From positions 1 to 27,919 of the forward strand of contig CAKPOI010000020.1 of assembly GCA_934169775.1 (NCBI GenBank): a stretch of DNA of 27,919 bases, read 5' to 3'. Position 1 is the first letter of the stretch, and each line of letters opens with the position of its first letter. The position numbers and the translations under genes are program-made. Below, one piece after another: positions 7,141 to 15,458 of the stretch. The notes under the pieces are model-generated. The model made no database searches. It was not told the DNA's origin and was given only the letters and a program-made list of their open reading frames with translations. Origin of the DNA: an uncultured Clostridia bacterium (GTDB lineage Bacteria; Bacillota; Clostridia; TANB77; CAG-508).

Positions 7141-8871
7141 TTAAGTCAAGTCTTTTAATTCTTCATATCTTTTTACTTTTTGTGTTGTTGTCTTTTTTAA
7201 TGGCTCTGTTGTTATTGTGATATTTTTAATTTTCTTGAATATTGGTAATTCTTGATTAATATTTTTTACTTCTCGCCATATTATTTCTTTGTATTCTTCT
7301 TCTGTTTTTTCTCCTATCATTTGTTTTATTGCGTCTTTGTCATATACTATTTTTGCACATAGCATTGTGTCTGTTGTGTCTTTGTCTCTTGAGTATACCA
7401 ATGATTCTGCTACATATGGTATTTTGTTTATTAAAAATTCTATTTCTTGTGGATATACATTTTTTCCGTTTTTTAGTACTATTATGTCTTTTTTTCTTCC
7501 TGTTATATATACAAATCCGTCTTTGTCTTTATATCCATAGTCTCCTGTGCTGAACCATCCGTCTTTTAGTACTTTTTTTGTTTCTTCTGGATTTTTATAA
7601 TATCCTAGCATTACACTTGGTCCTTTTACTGTTATTTCTCCTACTCCTTCGTTGTCTGGGTTTTCTATTTTTAAGTTCAAGTTTGCTAATGCTAGTCCTA
7701 TTGAGCCTGGTCTTTTTTCTTTGTCTGTTTCTGCTGTTACTACTGGTGATGTTTCTGTTAGTCCATATCCTTGTATTAATGATATTCCTAAGTTGTTATA
7801 TCCTATTATTGTTGCTTTATTCATTGGTGCTGCTCCATATAGCACTACTCTTAGATGTCCTCCAAAATTGTCTAATATTTGTTTGAATACTATTTTTCTT
7901 ATGTCTATTTTTGCTTTTAATAGTGTGTTTGATATTTTTGTCATTTTGTTGATTAGTCCTGTTTTTCCTTGTTCTTCTATTGCTTTTTGGATTTTTTTGT
8001 ACATTGTTTCTAATACTAATGGTACTGCTACAAATACACTTACTTTGTATTCTTTTAGATTTTGTTGGATATGTTTTAGTCCGTCACAAAATGCTACTTG
8101 GCTTCCACTGTAAAATCCGTATAAAAATGTTATTGTACATTCAAATGTGTGATGTATTGGTAAAAATGATAGTAATACATCTGTTGGGTATAATTTTACC
8201 CAACATGCTATATTGCTTATGTTTGCACATATATTTCCTTGTGATAGCATTACTGCTTTTGGCTCATTTGTTGTTCCTGAGGTGAATAACATTATTGACA
8301 TTTTGTTTTCGTCTATTTCTATACTGTCATATTTTTGGTCTCCTGCTAATATTTGCTTTCTTCCTTCTTCTAGCACTTCTTGGAATGTTTTTATTCCTTT
8401 TTCTTTTATATCATCCATACATATTAGTATTTTTAAGCTGCTGTTTTCTTTTTCTTGTACTTTTTTTACTGCTTCTAAATATTTTTCGTCGAAGATTATT
8501 GCTGTTGCTTCACTTCTTTCTATTAGTCTTTGCATTTCTACATCTGGTAATGCTTTGTCTATTGGTACTATTACCATGTTGCTACATGTAGTTGCTAAAT
8601 AGCTTATACACCATTCATATCTGTTTTTTCCTACTACTACTATTCTTTCTCCCATTAAGTCTAAATTTAATAGCCCTGTTCCAAATGCTCTTATGTCTTT
8701 TCCTACTTGCTCATATGTTTTTTCTATGTATTCTACATTTTTGGTTGTGTAGTCTTTTTTGTATTTATATGCTATGTTTTGTGCGTAGTTCTTGCATGAG
8801 TATTCTAACATTTCTCTATAATTTTTGACTGGTCTTGCTTCATATACTTTTCTGTTTTCGTTATCTCCCAT
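7141..8871 (-). CDS. AMP-dependent acyl-CoA synthetase/ligase (long-chain type)
   Basis: The product has 576 residues, typical for the ANL family. Motif A3 reads FTSGTTNEPK (196-205), with Asn-Glu where Gly-x is usual. YGLTETSP lies at 369-376 (A5), STGD at 441-444 (A7), and GRKKD at 458-462 (A8), followed by KNGKNVYPQEIE, characteristic of long-chain acyl-CoA synthetases. A C-terminal TQKVKR carries the likely catalytic lysine. It should activate a carboxylate with ATP, most probably a fatty acid to acyl-CoA. An AGGAAAGGAAG ribosome site and a clear promoter (8938-8966) serve it alone. It could supply acyl-CoA to the NRPS at 11059, but that gene is on the opposite strand beyond an insertion element, so the link is speculative. 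Confidence 0.92.
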   Translation of the reverse strand: MGDNENRKVYEARPVKNYREMLEYSCKNYAQNIAYKYKKDYTTKNVEYIEKTYEQVGKDIRAFGTGLLNLDLMGERIVVVGKNRYEWCISYLATTCSNMVIVPIDKALPDVEMQRLIERSEATAIIFDEKYLEAVKKVQEKENSSLKILICMDDIKEKGIKTFQEVLEEGRKQILAGDQKYDSIEIDENKMSIMLFTSGTTNEPKAVMLSQGNICANISNIACWVKLYPTDVLLSFLPIHHTFECTITFLYGFYSGSQVAFCDGLKHIQQNLKEYKVSVFVAVPLVLETMYKKIQKAIEEQGKTGLINKMTKISNTLLKAKIDIRKIVFKQILDNFGGHLRVVLYGAAPMNKATIIGYNNLGISLIQGYGLTETSPVVTAETDKEKRPGSIGLALANLNLKIENPDNEGVGEITVKGPSVMLGYYKNPEETKKVLKDGWFSTGDYGYKDKDGFVYITGRKKDIIVLKNGKNVYPQEIEFLINKIPYVAESLVYSRDKDTTDTMLCAKIVYDKDAIKQMIGEKTEEEYKEIIWREVKNINQELPIFKKIKNITITTEPLKKTTTQKVKRYEELKDLT

Positions 8872-8892
8872 TTTTTATTTTCTTCCTTTCCT

Positions 8893-8924
8893 AAGGCCTT
8901 TTTTTATTGTTTATTTATGGCCTT
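8893..8924 (-). promoter_or_regulatory. Hairpin in the leader of the AMP ligase gene
   Basis: AAGGCC (8893-8898) and GGCCTT (8919-8924) pair across 20 nt, between the promoter and the ribosome site. It is a leader stem of unknown function, and the short stem keeps confidence low. Confidence 0.3.
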
Positions 8925-8937
8925 TTTGTTTTTTTTT

Positions 8938-8966
8938 ATTTTACATTATTTTTTTGGTTTGTGCAA
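8938..8966 (-). promoter_or_regulatory. Promoter of the AMP ligase gene
   Basis: On the minus strand, -35 TTGCAC (8961-8966), a 17-nt spacer and -10 TAAAAT (8938-8943) lie about 65 bp before the start codon at 8871. Confidence 0.6.
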
Positions 8967-9074
8967 TATTTATTGAAAAAGTTTCATATTTCTTCTTGTT
9001 CAAGAACAAAAGTGGACATTAATAACATTGGCACTTATTAAAACATTTTAAAGTCCGCGTCTTTGTTCGTGCAT

Positions 9075-9229
9075 GAAATTTGCAAAGCAAATTTCTGTGC
9101 ATTGTTATTTTTTATATACTAGGAAGTTTGGAGAACTTTCTTTTGAAAATAAAATATTATTTAATTAATAGGGACTATATTTTGGAACAAAAAGTCCCTA
9201 TTGTCTAAATATGAATTTTTTTCATATTT
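9075..9229. other. Cluster of hairpins at the recombinase-distal end of the IS110 element
   Basis: Three stems follow one another: GAAATTTGC/GCAAATTTC (9075-9083 with 9087-9095), AATAGGGACT/AGTCCCTATT (9167-9176 with 9193-9202) and AAATATGAA/TTCATATTT (9207-9215 with 9221-9229). All are perfect. They lie 3' of the recombinase and may be a structured RNA, subterminal repeats or a terminator. Confidence 0.6.
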
Positions 9230-9261
9230 TATCTTTTACTTTATTTATTTTTTCTTTTTAA

Positions 9262-9537
9262 CTAGCAATTTATTTTATATCCCGATTTTTCAAGCTCCTT
9301 TATCATTCTTGCTTCTTTTTTCTTTTGTAATATTTTTTCATAATCTTCTTTTTCTCGTTCTTCGTATTTTATACCACTTATTAATATATGATAACATAAT
9401 CTTAATATTAAATTTCCTACAGCATGTATTGCTTTTTGAGGTCCCATCCTTTTCACAAATCTCCAATATGTTGCAGATATTCTATTTTTTTTACTTCTTA
9501 TACATGACCATGCACATTCATTTAATATTGCTCTCAA
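9262..9537 (-). CDS. IS110 transposase C-terminal fragment (frameshifted)
   Basis: This 91-residue frame carries the C-terminal part of the Transposase_20 domain (ILNECAWSCIRSKKNR, then the helical tail around GNLILRLCYHIL). It continues the recombinase of the upstream fragment in another frame. Reading seven instead of eight A residues at 9565-9572 joins SAGVKKGKTTNGNKALRAIL into one uninterrupted protein. The Met at its start is therefore internal, and the fragment is unlikely to be translated alone. Confidence 0.85.
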   Translation of the reverse strand: MRAILNECAWSCIRSKKNRISATYWRFVKRMGPQKAIHAVGNLILRLCYHILISGIKYEEREKEDYEKILQKKKEARMIKELEKSGYKINC

Positions 9538-10495
9538 TGCTTTGTTTCCATTCGTTGTCTTTCCTTTTTTTTACTCCTGCACTCTCATTATTTCCAGGAC
9601 TCATTCCTATCCATGATGTCAGATGTTTTACTGTTGGAAATTGGTACATATTAACTCCCATTTCAGCTATTATTGCTTTCGCACTATCTTCATTTATCCC
9701 AGGGATACTATCTAACAACTCTATTTCTTTTTTGTATTCTTTACATTTTTCGTCTATTAAATCTTCTATTTCTTTTTTTTCTTTCTCCAAATATTTTAAA
9801 TGTTCATATATTAATTTCATCATTTTTCTATGATGTTCCCTTGTTGTTCCTTTTAGCCCTTCTTTTATTTGTGGTATCTTATTTTTTAAGCTTGTTTTTC
9901 CTCTTCCTGATGTTATTTCTAACAAATCTTCATCTGTTATCTTTTTTCCTTCTATTATTTTTTCTATTAATTTTCTTCCTGTATCTCCAAATATATCACT
10001 TATATCTGTTGTTATCTTTATGTTCGCATCTTGTAGTATTTTATGTATTCTATTTTTTTCTGAGCTTATTTGTTGTACTATTTTTCTTTTATACCTTGTC
10101 AAGTCTCTTAATTCCCTTATTTCAATATCTGGTACAAAGCTTCCTTTTACTAAGCCACATCTTAGTAGTTCAGCTATCCATTGAGCATCTTTTACATCTG
10201 TCTTTCTCCCTGGCATGTTTTTTATTTCTCGTGCATTTGCTAGTTTTATTTCATATTTTTCATCTTCTATGATATTCCATACACATTTCCAATATACCCC
10301 TGTGCTTTCCATTGCTACTTGCTCTACTTCTTCTTGCAACAACCATTCGTGTAGTTCTTCTAAATCTTTTGTATATGTTCCAAATGTTCTAATTTCACTT
10401 TCAGGTTTTTTATCTAATTCGCCTTTTAAAACACACACTACAATTGTTTCTTGATGTACATCCAATCCTGCACATCTTTTTACCATTGCCTCCAT
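9518..10495 (-). CDS. IS110 transposase/recombinase N-terminal fragment (frameshifted)
   Basis: The start is ATG at 10495 (MEAMVKRCAG), with an AGAGGTGAG ribosome site at about 10499-10507. The longer frame beginning at 10528 lacks such a site. The RuvC-like domain has its acidic tetrad at D12 (GLDVHQ), E63 (AMESTGVYW), D100 and D103 (TDVKDAQWIAEL). A helical middle region leads into the start of Transposase_20 with HLTSWIGMSPGNNESAG, which includes the conserved serine. After the A8 tract (9565-9572) the frame turns into unrelated sequence and stops. The full protein would have about 410 residues. Homologues cut and rejoin DNA guided by a bridge RNA. In this copy the frameshift probably inactivates it unless transcription or translation slips on the A-run. 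Confidence 0.9.
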   Translation of the reverse strand: MEAMVKRCAGLDVHQETIVVCVLKGELDKKPESEIRTFGTYTKDLEELHEWLLQEEVEQVAMESTGVYWKCVWNIIEDEKYEIKLANAREIKNMPGRKTDVKDAQWIAELLRCGLVKGSFVPDIEIRELRDLTRYKRKIVQQISSEKNRIHKILQDANIKITTDISDIFGDTGRKLIEKIIEGKKITDEDLLEITSGRGKTSLKNKIPQIKEGLKGTTREHHRKMMKLIYEHLKYLEKEKKEIEDLIDEKCKEYKKEIELLDSIPGINEDSAKAIIAEMGVNMYQFPTVKHLTSWIGMSPGNNESAGVKKRKDNEWKQSIESNIK

Positions 10496-10510
10496 ACGCT
10501 CACCTCTTTC

Positions 10511-10659
10511 TATCAAGTATCTAAACATTTCTAATCATTTTAAAAATTTCTTTCACGTGCTCTTTGGCTACAATTTTTTGTTCTTAGTAAATGTCTAGTT
10601 TCAGTTTCCTATCGGATTGGTTATACCAGTAAGTTCATCGAATTACATTATACTTGATA
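10511..10659 (-). ncRNA. Candidate bridge-RNA region upstream of the recombinase
   Basis: TATCAAGTAT (10511-10520) and ATACTTGATA (10650-10659) are perfect 10-bp complements enclosing 129 nt of noncoding DNA just before the recombinase start. In IS110-group elements the bridge RNA is encoded on this side, and its size fits. The internal fold and the guide loops were not resolved by eye, so this is a positional inference only. Confidence 0.3.
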
Positions 10660-10899
10660 TTTCTATTATACCTGATACTATGCTTTTTAGCAATTTATTT
10701 TCACTTTGTGTTGCGAAACTAAAAAGTTTCATATTGTTTCCTATAATATAAAAATTAGCAGGGTACCTTAAAAACCTGCTTTATGAGGAAGATAAAAATT
10801 AATTTTTCTATTAAACTTTTAAATTATTTTTATTATATCATTTTTTTATTGTATTTTCTTGAAAAATTTGTCGAATTTTTTATTTTTTTTAATAAATTG

Positions 10900-10975
10900 A
10901 TGTTTTTTTGCTCCGGCCCCAAAAGCATTAGTGTTTTTTGTCTCCGTCCCCAAAAGCACTGGTCCTGAAAACATT
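10900..10975. repeat. REP-like palindrome array, class B, two full units and a remnant
   Basis: Unit 1 (10900-10928): ATGTTTTTTT, core GCTCCGGCCCC, AAAAGCAT. Unit 2 (10931-10959): GTGTTTTTTG, core TCTCCGTCCCC, AAAAGCAC. A remnant CTGGTCCTGAAAACAT ends at 10973. The array lies between the IS110 element and the NRPS promoter. Confidence 0.85.
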
Positions 10976-10996
10976 AATTTTTTTGTCGAAATGTCT

Positions 10997-11024
10997 TTGC
11001 TTTTTGGTTAAAATTTGGTATAAT
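10997..11024 (+). promoter_or_regulatory. Promoter of the NRPS gene
   Basis: -35 TTGCTT (10997-11002), a 16-nt spacer, then -10 TATAAT (11019-11024). The start codon is 35 bp downstream with an AAAGGTG ribosome site at 11044-11050. The promoter of the HD-GYP gene uses the same -35 hexamer. Confidence 0.7.
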
Positions 11025-11058
11025 TTTATTATAATGTTTTTGTAAAGGTGAATTTGAA

Positions 11059-14000
11059 ATGATGAAAAAAAATGTTTTTGAATTTTATGATTTAACAAAC
11101 CCACAAAAGAATATTTTACAAATGGATCAAGTTAATAATAAGTGTAGCAGTGTTAGCCACATTTTGTCTGTTATGAAATTAAACAGCGCTCTTGTCCCTG
11201 ATTTACTTAAGAAAACAATTGAAATCATTATTGAAAGAAATGATTCTTTCCATATTCATTTTAAGAGAAATAAGGATGGTTCTTATGTTCAGTTTTTTGC
11301 TGAGCCTGAAAATCCTACTATTAATATGCATTTTTTGAGTGATGAGAATATTTCTCCTATTATGGAGTTTTATAAGAATTTTGAGTTGTCTTTGACTGAT
11401 TTGTTCGCTTTTGGTCTTGTTTTTACTCCAACTCATTCTTATGTTTTTTATAAGTCTCACCATATTATTGCTGACGGCTGGGGTATGACTCAAGTTGCTG
11501 AGCAAATTAAAGAAATTTATTCTAAGTTGTTTTTGGGCATTTCTTTAGATGACTTTGAGAGACCTAGTTATACTAGTCTTATTAATCGAGAACATGATTA
11601 TTTATTATCTTCTAAATATAAATCTGATTATGCTTTTTGGGACAAATATGTTTCTTCTTTAGATACTTCTCGCCTTTTTCATAATGATGATATGTTCCAA
11701 AAGGATGCTATTCGTTCTGACCACTTGATTCCTTCTTCTTTAGCTGGAGATATTGACTCTTTTTGTCAATCTAACTCTATTTCTGAATATGCATTTTTCT
11801 TGGCAATTTTGTCTATTTACTTTGCTAAAATTTATAATTCTAAAGATATGGTTTTTGGTACACCTTTTTTGAATAGACAAAAAAGAGCTAATGAGTTTAA
11901 ATCTACAGGTTTATATATTTGTAATTTGCCACTTTTTGTGACTCTAACTAATTGTGGGGAATTTTTATCTTTATGTCGAAATATTAACACTTCTAATTTG
12001 GCATTATTTAAACATGCTAATTTTCCTTGTCAACAAATTCAAAATTTATATCATAAAAGTACTAATCGCTCAGATTCTTTATTTGAAGTTGGTTTTTCTT
12101 ATCAAATTAATGAACTTCATGATTCTTTGCCTGATGGTGATAAAGGTCATTGTGAATGGTGTTTTTTAGGTGAGCAAAATAATCCTCTTACTATTCATTT
12201 GACTGTTTTGAATCATGATAAATTGCTTAGTTTTGATTATTGGACTTCTTGTTTTTCTCAAGATGATATTAATCAAATGAATGATATTTTGCTACATTTA
12301 ATTAGACAGGTTTTGTCTGGTGTTTTGGAGATTTCTAAGCTTAATGTGCTTACTGATTCTTCTATGAATCTTATTAAAGATTTTAATAATAGTGGTGATG
12401 TTTTTGTTGATGATACTGTTGTTAATGTTTTTGAAAATGTGGTTTCTAAATATTCTTCTCATACTGCTTTGATTTGTGGTGATGAGTCTTTGTCTTTTTC
12501 TGAGTTGGATAAGAAATCTTCTGATTTGGCTAAGTTTTTGGTTGGTCAGAATTTGCCAAAAGGTAAACCTGTTGTTTTATTTTTTGATAAATCTTTTGAT
12601 ATGATTATTTCTATTTTGGCTGTTTTAAAGGCTGGTTCTTGTTATGTGCCTATTTTGCCAAATGAAAATAATGATAGAATTCAATATATTTTGAGTGATT
12701 GCAATCCTTTCTGTGTTTTGACAGATTCTTTGCATCAAGATAATTTAAAAGATATTAGTTGCCCTGTTTTTGCTGTTGATACTATTGATGATTTTCCTGA
12801 TGTTTGTATGGATTTTTCTAGTATTTTGCCTGAGTCTGTTGCTTATATTATTTATACTTCTGGCTCTACTGGTAATCCTAAGGGGACTATGGTTATGCAT
12901 ACTAATATTGTTAATTTGATTGCATCTATTTCTAATGATGATGTTTTATATGCTTGCCATGATGATGTTTGTATGTCTTTATTGAAGTATTCTTTTGATG
13001 CTTCTGGTATTGATATTTATACTTCTTTATTGTTTGGGGCTTCTTTGCTTCTTGTTAAAAAAGAAGATGAATTGAATCCTGAAAAGGTTTTGCATTTGAT
13101 TGAACATTATCATGTTACTCGTTCTTTCCTTATTCCTAAATGGATTGAGCAGATTGCTTATCAAGATAAATCTGGTTCTTTTGATTTGTCTAGTTTGCGT
13201 ATTTTGGGCTCTGGTGGTGAGTCTCTTAAACCTTATCTTGTTGAAAATTTGCTTAAGAAATATCCTGATTTGAAAATTTTGAATTTGTATGGCCCTACGG
13301 AAACTACTATGTTTACTACTTGTAAACTTGTTAGTCTTGATGATGCTAAGTCTAATTTTATTACTATTGGTAGACCTATTTTTGGTTCTCGCTTGGCTGT
13401 TGTTAATTCTGGTTTGGAGTTTTTGCCTCCTAATACAGAGGGTGAACTTATTGTTTATGAAGATTCTTCTTCTATTAAAAATATTGCTAAGGGTTATTTG
13501 AATCTTCCTGCTCAAACTGAAAATAAATTTGTAAGTGTTTATAATCCTGTTTTGAATACAGTTGTTAAGGCTTACAGAACAGGTGATATTGTTAAACTTT
13601 CTACTGATGGTGAGATTGAGTTTATTGGTAGAGATGATGATGTTGTTAAAGTTAATGGCGGTTATTTGGTTGCTTTGAATGAGGTTGAGAAAAAGATTCA
13701 GTCTTTGCTTGGCAATGATTTTGATACTTACCCTATTGCTATTCCTTTTAAGAATACTAAGGTTATTATTCTTTTTGTTGCTAGCAATGAGTCTAATATT
13801 TCTATGTATAGTGTTAGAAATTATATTAATAATAATATTTCTTTTTATATGAAACCTAAGAAGATTATTGAAATTCCTGAGTTTCCTCGTAATTCTTCTG
13901 GTAAGATTGATCGTAAGAAATTGAAGAAATTGGCGGAACAGTATATGTCTGATTCTAGAAATCGTGTTGAGCATCCTAAAACTAGAACTGAAAAGGATAT

Positions 14001-15339
14001 TTACAAGGTTGTTAAGAAGTTTGTGGCTTTAGATACTATTTCTATTAATGATGATTTTATTGATGATTTGGGTATTGATTCTTTGGATTTGACTAATGTT
14101 TTTACTGCTTTGGATAAGTATAATCTTGCTATTCAGGATATTTATAATAATCCTAATATTAAAGATTTGGCTAAATTTATTGATAGTAATCAATCATCTT
14201 CTGATATTGTTCCTAGCTTGGCCAATCTTTCTTCTTGCAAGATTTTGAATCAAGTTAGACCTTTTGATTTGTCTACTGTTTTGTTGACTGGTGTGACTGG
14301 GTTCCTAGGGATTCACCTATTACGTGATTTGCTGCTTAATGATGATGTTAAAAAGATTGATTGTATTATTAGGAATAAAATTAATGCTAATGGTAGAAAA
14401 AGATTGGATAAAATGATGGAATATTATTTTGATTCTGATCCTAAGCTATTAAAACTTATTAACCAAAAGGTTACTATTTTTAATGGTGATGTTACTAAGG
14501 AAAATCTTGGGCTTGATCAAAAAAGTTATGATCTTTTGAAAGGTGAAGTTACTACTGTTATTAATTCTGCTGCTAATGTTAGACATTTTGCTAAACCTGA
14601 TCAAATTCGTAAGGATAATGTTAAGAGCGTTTTGTATTTGATTGATTTTTGTGGTTCTTCAATTTCTTTGGCTCATATTTCTACTTTGTCTATTGCTGGT
14701 TTTAAGGGGCCTCGTACTAAAGATGTTGTTTTTGATGAGAATACTTTGTATTTTGATCAGGAGTTTGAGAGTAATCCTTATTTAGTTAGTAAGTTTGAGG
14801 CGGAAAAGGCTGTTCTTTATGCTACTAATTACAAAAGACTTAATGCTTCTATTTTCCGTATTGGTAATATTATGCCTCGTTATGAAGATGGTCTTTTTCA
14901 ACAGAATGCTTCTCAAAATGTGTTTTTGTTGGCTATGAAGTCTATCTTGGATTGTAAGATGATTCCTAAGGAGTTTTATAATACTTCTTTGGAGTTTAGC
15001 CCTGTTGATGAGTGTTCTAAGATGATTATTAGTTTGATTGCTAAGAATTCGCCTCGTACTGTTTTTCATATTTTGAATAATAATGAGATTTCGATTTTTG
15101 AGCTTACTACTTTACTTAATGGTCTTGGTTGTGGTATAGTAGAAACAGATTTTGATACTTTTAAAAATAATTTGATTAATTATTCTGATGAATATACTAA
15201 AGAGTATTTATTAGGTCAAAATTTGAATAGTTATTCTCAAGATTTTACTTTGAGGGATTTGGCTGATTTGGATTTGGCTTGGCATAAGACTGATGCGGCT
15301 TATTTACAAAAGGTCCTTGATGTTATTAAGTCTTTATAA
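11059..15339 (+). CDS. Single-module NRPS: condensation, adenylation, carrier, terminal reductase
   Basis: The product has 1426 residues. The condensation domain (about 5-440) has the intact HHIIADG motif at 134-140. Because it is N-terminal it resembles lipo-initiating (starter) C domains that take an acyl-CoA. The adenylation domain (about 455-955) has A3 YTSGSTGNPKG (about 598-608), A5 YGPTETT, A7 YRTGD, A8 GRDDDVVKVNG and A10 NSSGKIDRKK. FDAS supplies the Asp expected to bind an alpha-amino group; the substrate was not assigned. The carrier domain has LGIDSL with S1008 as phosphopantetheine site. The terminal thioester reductase (about 1070-1426) has Rossmann motif TGVTGFLG and the YxxxK pair Y1241/K1245. 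Expected release is NAD(P)H reduction to an N-acyl amino aldehyde or alcohol. No phosphopantetheinyl transferase or export gene is in the window. A 27-codon ORF and a sensor kinase follow at once. Confidence 0.93.
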   Translation: MMKKNVFEFYDLTNPQKNILQMDQVNNKCSSVSHILSVMKLNSALVPDLLKKTIEIIIERNDSFHIHFKRNKDGSYVQFFAEPENPTINMHFLSDENISPIMEFYKNFELSLTDLFAFGLVFTPTHSYVFYKSHHIIADGWGMTQVAEQIKEIYSKLFLGISLDDFERPSYTSLINREHDYLLSSKYKSDYAFWDKYVSSLDTSRLFHNDDMFQKDAIRSDHLIPSSLAGDIDSFCQSNSISEYAFFLAILSIYFAKIYNSKDMVFGTPFLNRQKRANEFKSTGLYICNLPLFVTLTNCGEFLSLCRNINTSNLALFKHANFPCQQIQNLYHKSTNRSDSLFEVGFSYQINELHDSLPDGDKGHCEWCFLGEQNNPLTIHLTVLNHDKLLSFDYWTSCFSQDDINQMNDILLHLIRQVLSGVLEISKLNVLTDSSMNLIKDFNNSGDVFVDDTVVNVFENVVSKYSSHTALICGDESLSFSELDKKSSDLAKFLVGQNLPKGKPVVLFFDKSFDMIISILAVLKAGSCYVPILPNENNDRIQYILSDCNPFCVLTDSLHQDNLKDISCPVFAVDTIDDFPDVCMDFSSILPESVAYIIYTSGSTGNPKGTMVMHTNIVNLIASISNDDVLYACHDDVCMSLLKYSFDASGIDIYTSLLFGASLLLVKKEDELNPEKVLHLIEHYHVTRSFLIPKWIEQIAYQDKSGSFDLSSLRILGSGGESLKPYLVENLLKKYPDLKILNLYGPTETTMFTTCKLVSLDDAKSNFITIGRPIFGSRLAVVNSGLEFLPPNTEGELIVYEDSSSIKNIAKGYLNLPAQTENKFVSVYNPVLNTVVKAYRTGDIVKLSTDGEIEFIGRDDDVVKVNGGYLVALNEVEKKIQSLLGNDFDTYPIAIPFKNTKVIILFVASNESNISMYSVRNYINNNISFYMKPKKIIEIPEFPRNSSGKIDRKKLKKLAEQYMSDSRNRVEHPKTRTEKDIYKVVKKFVALDTISINDDFIDDLGIDSLDLTNVFTALDKYNLAIQDIYNNPNIKDLAKFIDSNQSSSDIVPSLANLSSCKILNQVRPFDLSTVLLTGVTGFLGIHLLRDLLLNDDVKKIDCIIRNKINANGRKRLDKMMEYYFDSDPKLLKLINQKVTIFNGDVTKENLGLDQKSYDLLKGEVTTVINSAANVRHFAKPDQIRKDNVKSVLYLIDFCGSSISLAHISTLSIAGFKGPRTKDVVFDENTLYFDQEFESNPYLVSKFEAEKAVLYATNYKRLNASIFRIGNIMPRYEDGLFQQNASQNVFLLAMKSILDCKMIPKEFYNTSLEFSPVDECSKMIISLIAKNSPRTVFHILNNNEISIFELTTLLNGLGCGIVETDFDTFKNNLINYSDEYTKEYLLGQNLNSYSQDFTLRDLADLDLAWHKTDAAYLQKVLDVIKSL

Positions 15340-15356
15340 TTTGCTAGGGTGAATTT

Positions 15357-15440
15357 ATGATTATTGTAATTTTGTTATTAGCTACTTATATTTTTACTAG
15401 ATTTGTATGCGTTTTTGATTTTCCTTATCTTGAGAGTTAG
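15357..15440 (+). CDS. Membrane micropeptide, 27 residues
   Basis: ATG at 15357 is preceded by AGGGTGA (about 15345-15351) and opens 15 bases after the NRPS stop. The product has a hydrophobic first half (MIIVILLLATYIFT) and then RFVCVFDFPYLES, enough for one membrane span with a short tail. It uses the same T-rich codons as its neighbours and sits in the same transcript as the NRPS and the kinase. No family is recognised. It could be a kinase-interacting micropeptide, a signal precursor, or a nonfunctional reading frame; its position and ribosome site are the only support. Confidence 0.45.
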   Translation: MIIVILLLATYIFTRFVCVFDFPYLES

Positions 15441-15458
15441 TTCATTATAGAAAGGTTA

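Larger units (their letters stand above)
8976..10735 (-). mobile_element. IS110-family insertion element with structured noncoding ends
   Basis: The element contains a recombinase of the DEDD/serine IS110 type split into two frames (9262-10495). A 15-bp sequence AAAAAGTTTCATATT occurs at 8976-8990 and again at 10721-10735, bracketing the element; these are candidate boundaries, although IS110 elements do not normally create long target duplications. Noncoding DNA of about 270 bp lies downstream of the recombinase and about 225 bp upstream. Both are rich in hairpins, as expected if one end encodes the bridge (seek) RNA known for this family. Exact ends cannot be fixed without an empty-site comparison. 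Confidence 0.65.

Noticed and set aside
159..9000. Long open frames rich in Leu/Phe/Ser on the + strand opposite the minus-strand genes
   Set aside because: They are by-products of the T-rich strand. They lack ribosome sites and family motifs, and the opposite frames encode complete recognised proteins.
9518..9572. Programmed -1 frameshifting as the explanation for the split IS110 recombinase
   Set aside because: Restoring the frame needs a +1 shift or loss of one A, not the -1 slip typical of A6G sites; no stimulatory structure was evident. Homopolymer indel or transcriptional slippage is more likely.
7141..15339. AMP ligase and NRPS as one biosynthetic cluster
   Set aside because: They are on opposite strands with separate promoters and an insertion element in between. 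Supply of acyl-CoA is possible but not supported by gene order.
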